Part shown: positions 1 to 7,275 of the stretch, piece by piece
How positions within the stretch are numbered: position 1 is the first letter of the stretch
Layout of the letters: each line of letters starts with the position of its first letter
DNA from: Actinopolyspora mzabensis
Lineage (GTDB): Bacteria > Actinomycetota > Actinomycetes > Mycobacteriales > Pseudonocardiaceae
Assembly (NCBI RefSeq): GCF_900101095.1
Contig: NZ_FNFM01000006.1
Location: 62,001 to 126,000 of the forward strand
Direction: 5' to 3'
Length of the DNA: 64,000 bases
Notes under the pieces: generated by a model
What the model was told of the DNA's origin: nothing
Seen by the model: the letters and a program-made list of their open reading frames with translations, nothing else
The model's database searches: none
Position numbers and translations under genes: made by a program

Positions 1-161
1 GGCTAACGAGGAGTGTCCCCCGGACCCGCCGTACCGGATCCCCGGCACCGAGTTCTCCGGGGAGAGCCGGGGAGATCCCGGATGACCTCGGTGTTGGAGA
101 GCGCGACTCTTACCGGTGGGTACCTCGTGCACGGGAACCGCGTAGCGAAGGGCAGGGACAG

Positions 162-884
162 ATGTCGGAGTCGGTGGAGTCAGAGGTCCGGGTGCGTCGG
201 TTCCGGACGAGAGCGGCCGGGAGCATCGTTCTGTTGGGAACCGCGCTGACGATCGTCAGTCAGTCCCTGCAGCAGCGGGGGGAGATCCCCCGTGGTGATG
301 CGGTGGGGGTCTTCGAGCACGTCCTGGGAACGCCGTGGCTCGTGGCCGCGTTGCTCGGGATCCTCGGGGTGCTCTGCTGGGGGGTGGGCTTCACAACTGC
401 CGGGCGTGCCCTGCGGGATCCGGTGGGCAGGGCTGTCGCGCGGATGGTGGACCCCCTGATGGTGGTCGCGCTCGCCCTGTTCGTGGTCAACTACGCGCAC
501 GACGGTTTCAGCAGCGGGGTGCTCGCACGCCGGTGGGCCTCCGGTGAACTCGAGGCCGGTACGGCGACGGGGGACTTCCGAGTCGTGGAGATCCTCGTCG
601 GGGGGACCTCCATCCTGTCCCAGGCCCTCGTGGGGCTGGCGCTGGCGGGCTATGCCTTGGCGATGCTGCTGAGTCGGCAGTATCCGCGCCCGTGGTCCTG
701 GCTGGGCCTCGTGGCTGCCGCGGGATGGTTCCTGCTCGGTTCGGGGTTGTTCCTGCGGCTTCCCGGGGTCTCTTTCGAGCTGCTCCTGCCGTTCGCGGGG
801 CTGGCAATGGTGTGGGCGCTGGGCGTCGGGGTCATCCTGCTACGGCTGAGCACCTCGGGAAGGCGGATCGAAGCCGACCGGTAG
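162..884 (+). CDS. Multi-pass membrane protein of unknown function
   Basis: I do not recognise the family. The 240-residue product has about six hydrophobic segments (roughly residues 19-35, 52-78, 94-115, 145-170, 178-198 and 207-229) and a basic C-terminal tail, so it should sit in the cytoplasmic membrane. The ATG at 162 follows a purine-rich AGGGCAGGGACAG ribosome site and explains the whole hydrophobic pattern. It stands alone, with a large gap downstream. No catalytic motif is visible. Confidence 0.75.
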   Translation: MSESVESEVRVRRFRTRAAGSIVLLGTALTIVSQSLQQRGEIPRGDAVGVFEHVLGTPWLVAALLGILGVLCWGVGFTTAGRALRDPVGRAVARMVDPLMVVALALFVVNYAHDGFSSGVLARRWASGELEAGTATGDFRVVEILVGGTSILSQALVGLALAGYALAMLLSRQYPRPWSWLGLVAAAGWFLLGSGLFLRLPGVSFELLLPFAGLAMVWALGVGVILLRLSTSGRRIEADR

Positions 885-1172
885 GAGCTCCTCGCGCCAT
901 GTTCGAAATGGTTGCCGCGAACCGCACATGGGAAAGCGAGCAGGGTGGCCACCCGCTGTTTCAGGCAGGTGCGGCGTTTGCCTGTGATGGCGAACCCGGT
1001 CGATAAGAAAAGCGCGCTGGCCGCGGTGATCACCTCGATCAATAGCGGGTCACCGGACGGGGAAAAGCGTGATTGTCAAGTCCCATTGTGCTGAATGCAC
1101 GATTTCCGGATGGTGAGCCGGTGGTCCCGGTTAGGTGAGAAACGCTCGTTATCGGCGGGTGAGTGTTCTCGC

Positions 1173-1197
1173 CTTTTTGGCGCGTCGCGCCAAAAAG
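1173..1197. promoter_or_regulatory. Perfect 25-bp dyad (12-bp arms, 1-bp centre)
   Basis: CTTTTTGGCGCG (1173-1184) is followed by one T and its exact reverse complement CGCGCCAAAAAG (1186-1197). The T-run and A-run flank a GC core, which would suit a bidirectional terminator or a protein-binding dyad. With no certain gene on either side the role is open. Confidence 0.4.
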
Positions 1198-1239
1198 TTG
1201 TTACCGTACGTGATAGCAGAATGCGCGACGGTGAAAGTC

Positions 1240-1735
1240 GAGTCGCTTCGAGGTATTAGGTTGTGCGCTGCGGCGACGTCCCCCTCCGGGGGAGGGCAGT
1301 GGTCGACGCCGACCAGCAGCGTGACCTCCGCACCCCGCAGCCCCGGGATGCGACGCCTGGCGCCTCCGAGGACGGGCAGGCCGACCTGGCCGGGGTGACG
1401 CGCGCCCACCGTGTTCCCGGGAACCCGCGCACCTCGCCGCGGTCGCCTATGCCTCGACGGTGGGGCCTCGCCGGTAGTCGAGGGGGTTGGCGGTCCCCGT
1501 CTCAACGTCCCCTGGCAGATGTCGCTCCGCGCGGGTTTCGTGGGTGTCACCGGACTGCGGAACGAACGCGGTCCGGAGCCTCTGGGACGCGATCGCCCGT
1601 CGCCGGTGGTCAGGATGGACGACGTCGCCGTGCCCGAGCAACCCGAACATCCGCTGGCCGACCTGAGGCGTGGCCATGGGGGTGTCGTGGCGCCGGTCAG
1701 CGGCCACGACACCATCGCTCGTGAGGAGCGGTCGG
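1240..1735 (-). pseudogene. Possible frameshifted gene remnant
   Basis: On the minus strand two different frames look protein-like in succession: an upstream part with a VGQRMFGLLGHGDVVHPD-type stretch (about 1450-1680), then, after an apparent frame change near 1445, a part with PVLGGARRRIPGLRG and LLVGVDHCPP (about 1250-1440). Neither frame runs through both and no start or family was recognised. It abuts the stop of spo0M. This could be a decayed gene or chance GC-rich reading frames. Confidence 0.25.
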
Positions 1736-2749
1736 TTACTCCTCTTCCATCTCCTCCGCGAGTTCCTCGGCGAGCTCCTCCTCGTCGACCTCGCCCTCTT
1801 CCTCATCGCCGTCGAGCATTTCCCCGACGACCATGCCGCCCACCGCGCCGACGGCCAGTCCGCCCGCACCGGCGGCGATCATGCCTCCCATACCGGGACC
1901 GGAATGCTCCTCCTCGTGTTCCGGATGCCCGTGGTGTTCGTGCACGTGGTGCGTGTGGATGCCGCCGTGTCCGTGAATGCCGGACTCGTGACTGGTGGCC
2001 ACGCTTTCGAGCCAGTGGGTGAGCTCGGCGTGCCAGTCGGTGTGGACGGCTTCCTCGTGGCTTCGCCGGAGGCGCCCGATGGCCTCGCCGTCGGGGGTGA
2101 ACATCCCGCCCCGCTTGTCGGCCTGCAGCACGATGTCGATGCCGTCGGGGTGTGCGACGAAGGTGAGTTCGATCTCCTCGACAAGTCCGGCCAACTGGGC
2201 CGGCGGGAAGAACTCGATCTCCTGGTAGAACGGCAGTTGCTGCGGGGTGCCGTGGATGTGGCCGTGTTCTAGGTCGGCGTCCTTGACCCGGGCTCCCAGG
2301 TCCAGCAGAGCTTTGATCACCGGGAGCTGGGACTCCAGCGGCTCGATGTGGACCGGGTCCAGGTCACTGGTGTCGACCGCCTTGGCCACCGCGACCTGCG
2401 TGCTGAGCCCCAGGTGCATGCCTCGCAACTTTTCACCGAAGACCGTCGTGATCGGTGCTTCCCACGGCACGGGCACGCTGAAGGGGATGGTGTGGTATTC
2501 CTCACCGCTCAGGTGTAGCTCTTCGGCGACGGTGACCTGCTGCAGCGGCATGGCCCGCTTCTCGTCGTCGCCGATTTCCACCTCGGCCACGAGGGTCAGC
2601 ACGACCTGCTGTATCTCGGTATCCGTGCTGGCGCCGCCGACCCGGACCTCACCGAAAACGGCCCCACCCGGTCGGGCCGTGTCGTTGCTCAGGACGGCGT
2701 CCACCGACGGTCCGCCCACGCCGACGGCTTGCAGCATCTTCTTGAACAT
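1736..2749 (-). CDS. spo0M: Spo0M-like sporulation-control protein
   Basis: The 337-residue product matches the Spo0M family (SpoOM domain), arrestin-like soluble proteins that affect sporulation or cell-envelope behaviour in Bacillus; the role in actinomycetes is not settled. The SpoOM domain fills about residues 1-245, beginning MFKKMLQAVGVG. A Gly/Ala-rich hydrophobic stretch (about 285-310) and a very acidic C-terminus follow, with a His-rich segment between (HGHGGIHTHHVHEHHGH). The ATG at 2749 is preceded by AGGAGCGGTG; a longer in-frame reading lacks such a site. It is divergent from htpX across about 300 bp. The His-rich stretch could bind metal, which is inference. Confidence 0.85.
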   Translation of the reverse strand: MFKKMLQAVGVGGPSVDAVLSNDTARPGGAVFGEVRVGGASTDTEIQQVVLTLVAEVEIGDDEKRAMPLQQVTVAEELHLSGEEYHTIPFSVPVPWEAPITTVFGEKLRGMHLGLSTQVAVAKAVDTSDLDPVHIEPLESQLPVIKALLDLGARVKDADLEHGHIHGTPQQLPFYQEIEFFPPAQLAGLVEEIELTFVAHPDGIDIVLQADKRGGMFTPDGEAIGRLRRSHEEAVHTDWHAELTHWLESVATSHESGIHGHGGIHTHHVHEHHGHPEHEEEHSGPGMGGMIAAGAGGLAVGAVGGMVVGEMLDGDEEEGEVDEEELAEELAEEMEEE

Positions 2750-3047
2750 CACCGCTCCTGTGTTCCGTACGATCGGATTCGGGCCGGGCAACGTGTGCCC
2801 GTTATCAGCGGTTCCTCACGGACCGTGACGATCCGGTGATCGTTATCGACTCGTGATGAACGGGTTGTGCCCGCGCACGCGGCGCCGCGCACGCAACGCC
2901 GCGCACGCACCCGTTCGGTCCGACGAGCGGGTGTACTACGGCTCGTGCTCGTACCGAGGTGTTCGGTCGGGAATCAGCGGCCCCGCAGGTCCGTTCGAGG
3001 ACGGAAAGGGTTCTGTCCGGCCCGCTCCGATTCGAGATGAGGTAGAG

Positions 3048-3914
3048 GTGCACAGACTCCGCAACGGACTCAAGACCGCCGTCCTGCTGGGCGGCCTGTC
3101 GGCGTTGATTCTGCTGGTCGGCCAGGTTCTCGGCGGCACCGTCGGCCTGCTGCTCGCCGCCGTGGTGGCGCTGGGGCTCAACGGCGTCTCGTACTTCTAC
3201 TCGGACAGGCTCGCGATCCGGGCGATGCGTGCCGAGGAGATCGGGCCGAACCGGGCCCCGCGCCTGCACGCGATCGTGGCCGAGCTCGCCGCCACCAAGG
3301 GGATGCCCATGCCCCGGCTGTACCTGAGCCCTACGGACAGTCCCAACGCGTTCGCCACCGGTCGCAACCCCTCCAACGCGGCGGTGTGCGTGACGTCGGG
3401 GATTCTGGAGATTCTCGACGAGCGGGAACTCCGTGGTGTGCTGGGACACGAACTCAGTCACGTGGGTAATCGGGACATTCTGATCTCCTCGGTGGCGGCC
3501 GGACTGGCCAGCATGGTCATGATTCTGGTCAACATCGCCCAGCTGGGGGCGCTGTTCGGGTTCGGCGGGGACGAGGACGGTCCGAGCTTTTTCGAGATCA
3601 TCCTCATGGCGGTGCTGGGTCCGGTGGCCGCCGGGCTGATTCAGGCCGCGATCAGCCGTTCCCGGGAGTACGCCGCCGACGCGTCCGGTGCTGAGGCCAC
3701 TGGTGATCCGCTGGCTCTGGCCAGTGCGCTGGACAAGATCGAGCGTGTCGCCCAGGGACGCCCGCTGCCGGAAAGTTCCGAGACCGCTCCGGTCAGCTCG
3801 CTGATGATCGCCAACCCGTTCTCGGGTAAGACGATGATGCGGCTGTTCTCCACTCATCCCGACACGCGCGACCGCATCGCCCGACTGCATTCCATGTCCG
3901 GCGAACAGCGTTGA
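3048..3914 (+). CDS. htpX: Membrane zinc metalloprotease HtpX
   Basis: The 288-residue product is an M48B peptidase of the HtpX family, an inner-membrane protease that degrades misfolded or damaged membrane proteins. Visible features are two N-terminal membrane helices (about residues 9-30 and 33-50), the zinc motif HELSH within GHELSHVGNRD, two further hydrophobic helices, and SREYAADASGA supplying the third zinc ligand. Length is typical (285-295). The GTG at 3048 gives the canonical MHRLRNGLKT start and follows GATGAGGTAGAG; a frame extending back to 2853 adds 65 non-homologous residues. It is usually stress-induced, but no operator was identified here. Confidence 0.93.
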   Translation: MHRLRNGLKTAVLLGGLSALILLVGQVLGGTVGLLLAAVVALGLNGVSYFYSDRLAIRAMRAEEIGPNRAPRLHAIVAELAATKGMPMPRLYLSPTDSPNAFATGRNPSNAAVCVTSGILEILDERELRGVLGHELSHVGNRDILISSVAAGLASMVMILVNIAQLGALFGFGGDEDGPSFFEIILMAVLGPVAAGLIQAAISRSREYAADASGAEATGDPLALASALDKIERVAQGRPLPESSETAPVSSLMIANPFSGKTMMRLFSTHPDTRDRIARLHSMSGEQR

Positions 3915-4020
3915 GGAAGCGACGAGCTTCCGGAGGGAAGTGTCGACAGCGCGCTACCCCGGAAGCGGGAGGGCTGCCCGGTCACGCGTCCCCGGCGTGT
4001 CAATGCTCCCGTGTCCGCCC

Positions 4021-4068
4021 GTCGGCGAGGAGCCCCGTCGGCGAGGAGCACTGTCGGCGAGGAGCACT
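4021..4068. repeat. Three tandem copies of a 16-bp unit
   Basis: GTCGGCGAGGAGCACT occurs at 4037-4052 and 4053-4068, with a near copy (GTCGGCGAGGAGCCCC) at 4021-4036. A fourth partial start (GTCGAGG) follows. It lies in the convergent gap between htpX and the small membrane protein gene. Head-to-tail copies without spacers rule out a CRISPR array. Confidence 0.8.
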
Positions 4069-4087
4069 GTCGAGGTGTAGGTCCGCG

Positions 4088-4348
4088 TCAGCGCATCGTC
4101 CACAACAACAGCATGATCGAAACCAGCACGTGTGCCGCCCCGAGCGCGATACCGAGTAGCGCGGTGATGTCGAGACGGTGGTCGCCCCGGGTTGTCACCG
4201 AGGCCGCGCCGCAGACCACGGCGCCGACGGCACATACCACGCCGGGTACGAGCAACACCCAGCTCGCGATGCCCAGGCACAGGGCGAGCGGGCCCAGCCA
4301 GGCATACGAGCCGGGACGATGTCGGGCCGGTATTCGTTCTCGGCTCAT
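4088..4348 (-). CDS. Small DUF4190-like membrane protein
   Basis: The 86-residue product has a short Arg/Pro N-terminus and then three hydrophobic stretches (about residues 18-35, 37-50 and 62-83), the usual arrangement of small DUF4190-type actinobacterial membrane proteins. Function is unknown. The ATG at 4348 is preceded by AGGAAAGCCGC. It lies 31 bp downstream of the DedA gene on the same strand, so the two are probably co-transcribed. Confidence 0.7.
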   Translation of the reverse strand: MSRERIPARHRPGSYAWLGPLALCLGIASWVLLVPGVVCAVGAVVCGAASVTTRGDHRLDITALLGIALGAAHVLVSIMLLLWTMR

Positions 4349-4379
4349 GCGGCTTTCCTGGGCTACCGAACTCGGGAAC

Positions 4380-5072
4380 TCAGTGGTTCGGGGAATCTTG
4401 CGGGGACCGGTCTACTGAAATCGAGGATCGCCCGCCCTGTCGGTCGTTTCCGCTTTCCGGGGTCCTCCGACGGTATCGACGCCAGAGCAGCGTGCTCACG
4501 ACAATGAGGGCGAGGGCGGCGAAGAGAATCCAGCTCGCACGTCCGAGCACGTCCTCGAGGTAGGTGGCCGAAGCCCCGGCTGCTGTACCGAGGCCCACGT
4601 GCAGCAATGACCAGCCACACGCTCCGAACAGCGAGGCGGGCAGAAACCGACGGAAGGACAGCCCGCTGGCCCCGGCGGCGGCAGGGGTCAGGGTGCGCAC
4701 GACGGGCAGGAACCGGGCGGTGAACACTGCCCCACTGCCGTGCTGACGCAGCATCGCCGCGGCACGGTCCCAGTGCTGCCGCCCGAGTCTGGTCACGATC
4801 CGCGTTTGCCGCATGCGGGTGCCGAAACGGCATCCCAGCCAGTAACCGAAGCAGTCGCCGGCGCACGCGCAGCCCGCGACGACGGCGACCAAGCCCAGGA
4901 AGTAACTGGGTTCGGTCACACTCGCACCTGCGAGGAACAGGGCTGTCTCACCGGGGATGAGGAAGCCCAGCCCGATGGTGCACTCGCTCAGCGCCAGTAA
5001 GCCGGCCAGTGCGATCACCAGGGGCCACGGAAGGTCCGTCAGGACGCTGACACCGTCTCCGATGTCGGGCAT
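4380..5072 (-). CDS. DedA-family membrane protein
   Basis: The 230-residue product belongs to the DedA/SNARE-associated (VTT) family, which includes flippases for undecaprenyl phosphate and phospholipids. The typical pattern is present: GFLIPGETALFLAG near residue 35, then the helix-loop with VFTARFLPVVRTLTPAAAG (about residues 114-132), the conserved F/G-x-R-F-x-P-x-x-R element of the family, and late membrane helices. The ATG at 5072 is preceded by CAAGGAGTGCGC; reading further back adds a non-homologous Arg-rich stretch. Divergent from the LCP gene at 5221, it probably serves envelope lipid traffic. Confidence 0.88.
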   Translation of the reverse strand: MPDIGDGVSVLTDLPWPLVIALAGLLALSECTIGLGFLIPGETALFLAGASVTEPSYFLGLVAVVAGCACAGDCFGYWLGCRFGTRMRQTRIVTRLGRQHWDRAAAMLRQHGSGAVFTARFLPVVRTLTPAAAGASGLSFRRFLPASLFGACGWSLLHVGLGTAAGASATYLEDVLGRASWILFAALALIVVSTLLWRRYRRRTPESGNDRQGGRSSISVDRSPQDSPNH

Positions 5073-5220
5073 GCGCACTCCTTGTGATCGAAAGCGGTGC
5101 CGACACCGTACAGGCGGCCGGGGACGTGTGCCGCAGTGAGCGAGGCCGCCGTAGCGGTAAGCTGCACGTCGAAGCGAGCCACGGTGCGCGCGTGGGGTCG
5201 TCGTAGACACGGAGGTCGCC

Positions 5221-6900
5221 GTGCCGGACGAGCAGCAGCCCGGAACCGGTCGTGAGCAGCGCAGGCCCTATAGCGGCTACCATGCCGACTCACGGCATTC
5301 CGGATCTCTTCCCGAAGACCGGCAGGAACGCACCAGTGCGCCGCCCTCTTCCTCGAATGCCTCCCACCGATCGCGTAGGAACTCGCGGCGATCTCCTGAC
5401 GAGCCCGTCACACGCCCCATCCGCGCGGCGTCGCGACGCCCCGTCCGCCCGAGCCGGGCCCTACGTGCTGTGTTGAGGTCGATGCTGGCACTGATGTCGG
5501 TTGCGGTGTTCGTTCTCAGTGGCTACGCGTGGCTGATTCTCAACGACCTCGAGGGCCGCCTCAACACCAGCGATGTCACCTCCAAGGTCAGTGCCGACGG
5601 CTCGATGGACATTCTGCTCGTCGGCAAGGACAGCCGTACCGACGCCAACGGCAACCCGTTACCCGATGATCTGCTCCGACGGCTGCGTGCCGGTGACAAC
5701 GAGGCCGAACTCACCGACACGCTGATCCTGCTGCACATTCCCCGTGACCGTTCGCGGGCCGTCGCCTATTCGATCCCGCGTGACACCTACGTCTCGATGC
5801 CGGACGGCTACGGCAAGCACAAGATCAACTCCGCTTTCGGGCGTGCCAAGGCGCAGGCCGCCGACGAGCTTCGCTCCGAAGGAGTATCGGATTCGGCCGA
5901 GCTGGAACGTCGTTCCGCCGAAGCCGGCCGAGAACTGCTCGTGGACACGGTGACCGACCTGACCGGCGTCGGCATCGACCACTACGCAGAGGTCAACCTG
6001 CTCGGTTTCTACCGGCTGACGAAGGCCGTCGGTGGGGTGGAGGTGTGCTTGAAGAACGCCGTCGACGACCCGTACTCCGGAGCGGACTTCCCCGCTGGTC
6101 GACAAACCATCTCCGGCGGTGACGCGTTGGCCTTCGTGCGGCAACGCCACGGTTTGCCCCGCGGTGACCTCGATCGCGTGGTGCGCCAGCAGGCGTTCAT
6201 CGCGGGCCTGGCGCGTTCGATGCTCTCCAGCGGAACATTGTCCAATCCCGCCCGCCTCGACCGGCTGTTCAGCTCGATAGAACGCTCGGTGGTGCTCGAC
6301 TCGGGCTGGGACGTACTGGAATTCGCACAGCAGATGAACGGTCTCGCAGGCGGGAACATCACCTTCGACACGATTCCCGTACAGGACCCCGCCTACGACA
6401 CCCCCGACGGGCTGGCCGTCAAAGTCGATCCGGACGAGGTTCGCGAGACCATCCAACGTGTCAACGACGGGCGGTCACCGCAGCCGGAGCCCCCGCGACA
6501 ACTCGCGGCCACCACGGTCGACGTGCGCAACACCACCGACATCACCGGACTCGCCGGTCGTGTCCACGATGACCTGGACGAGGAGGACGTACCGGTCGGC
6601 GACGTCGGCAACGCCGCCGAACGTGACACCTCCCGTGTCACCTTCGGGCCTGGGGCCGACACCGCCGCGAGTTACGTCGCCGAGCTGCTCGACGGTCTCC
6701 CCGTCACTGCGGACGACGGACTCGACTCCGACGAGATCCGAGTCCTGCTCGGCGACGACTACGAAGGACCCGGCGCCGCACAAGGCTTCACCTCCTCGGC
6801 GCCGCTGTCGCTGAACCCCGATTCGTCCCCATCCCTCGCGAGCCCGCCAGCTCCCAGCGACGACGCCATCACCGCCGAGGACATTCCCTGCGTCAACTAG
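5221..6900 (+). CDS. LytR-CpsA-Psr (LCP) family ligase with LytR_C domain
   Basis: The 559-residue product is an LCP phosphotransferase, the family that attaches arabinogalactan, teichoic acid or capsule polymers to peptidoglycan. It has a long basic, Ser/Arg-rich cytoplasmic N-terminus, one membrane helix (about residues 86-108), and the outer LCP domain with LLVGKDSRTD, YSIPRDTYV, KINSAFG and the arginine signature FVRQRHGLPRGDLDRVVRQQ. A LytR_C domain follows (about 428-500), then a Ser/Pro/Asp-rich tail ending in Cys-Val-Asn. The GTG start at 5221 follows ACGGAGGTCGCC. The acidic tail fits a protein exposed outside the cell. Confidence 0.9.
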   Translation: MPDEQQPGTGREQRRPYSGYHADSRHSGSLPEDRQERTSAPPSSSNASHRSRRNSRRSPDEPVTRPIRAASRRPVRPSRALRAVLRSMLALMSVAVFVLSGYAWLILNDLEGRLNTSDVTSKVSADGSMDILLVGKDSRTDANGNPLPDDLLRRLRAGDNEAELTDTLILLHIPRDRSRAVAYSIPRDTYVSMPDGYGKHKINSAFGRAKAQAADELRSEGVSDSAELERRSAEAGRELLVDTVTDLTGVGIDHYAEVNLLGFYRLTKAVGGVEVCLKNAVDDPYSGADFPAGRQTISGGDALAFVRQRHGLPRGDLDRVVRQQAFIAGLARSMLSSGTLSNPARLDRLFSSIERSVVLDSGWDVLEFAQQMNGLAGGNITFDTIPVQDPAYDTPDGLAVKVDPDEVRETIQRVNDGRSPQPEPPRQLAATTVDVRNTTDITGLAGRVHDDLDEEDVPVGDVGNAAERDTSRVTFGPGADTAASYVAELLDGLPVTADDGLDSDEIRVLLGDDYEGPGAAQGFTSSAPLSLNPDSSPSLASPPAPSDDAITAEDIPCVN

Positions 6901-7223
6901 ACGCCTCAACTAGGCGAACTCCTCCCGCGCTGGAGGAGTGCCCATTCCGCCTCCGTCGCTCGTCGCGGGTGTCCGCAACGCAGCTCCGAGACGTGGACTG
7001 CCTACCGTGCTCGGTCGTGGAGCGGGGGATCGGATCGTTCCGGCCGGAGGGTGTGGGGGCGTCGTCGGATTCCCGGTATCCGATGGGTGCGGCAGTAGGA
7101 AGTTCCGGCCCCGGTCGTCGAGACCACCCCGCGACGTCGGCTCCCGTCGTCGCGGCACAACCCGGGATACCCGCGAGCCATGCCTGTCCGCGTACCGGTG
7201 GGGACCGTGATCGAGCCATTACT
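6901..7223. other. Intergenic region upstream of helD
   Basis: Roughly 320 bases between the LCP gene and the MerR-type dyad of helD. Several open frames cross it on both strands but none has family features. Nothing further was recognised; it probably contains the LCP gene's 3' end and upstream promoter DNA. Confidence 0.4.
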
Positions 7224-7243
7224 CTACCCTCACGTAAGGGTAG
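7224..7243 (+). promoter_or_regulatory. MerR-type operator/promoter dyad before helD
   Basis: CTACCCT and AGGGTAG flank CACGTA. A TAGGTT hexamer overlaps the right arm at 7241-7246 and could be the -10 box; no good -35 box is visible, as expected for MerR-activated promoters. The dyad lies 32 bp before the TTG start of helD. The same pattern recurs at 11687-11706 and 11859-11878. Confidence 0.65.
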
Positions 7244-7275
7244 GTTCTGCCCGGAAGTCCGACCCGGAGGTGGCC

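Larger units (their letters stand above)
885..1735. other. Long intergenic gap between the first membrane protein and spo0M
   Basis: About 850 bases hold no convincing intact gene. The left part (885-1170) has two 35-codon frames (899-1006 and 987-1094) without good support. A 25-bp dyad sits at 1173-1197. The right part (about 1240-1735) reads like a decayed minus-strand gene and is listed separately. Confidence 0.5.

Noticed and set aside
13-249. A 78-codon plus-strand frame before the first gene
   Set aside because: No family features, Arg/Gly-rich composition of a shadow frame, and overlap with the ribosome site and start of the accepted membrane protein gene.
899-1006. A 35-codon frame just after the first gene
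   Set aside because: The possible ribosome site lies 11 bases away and the peptide has no recognisable features; a second overlapping small frame at 987-1094 is equally weak.
4021-4068. Short regular repeats as a CRISPR array
   Set aside because: The units are directly head to tail without spacers, and no cas genes are present in the window.
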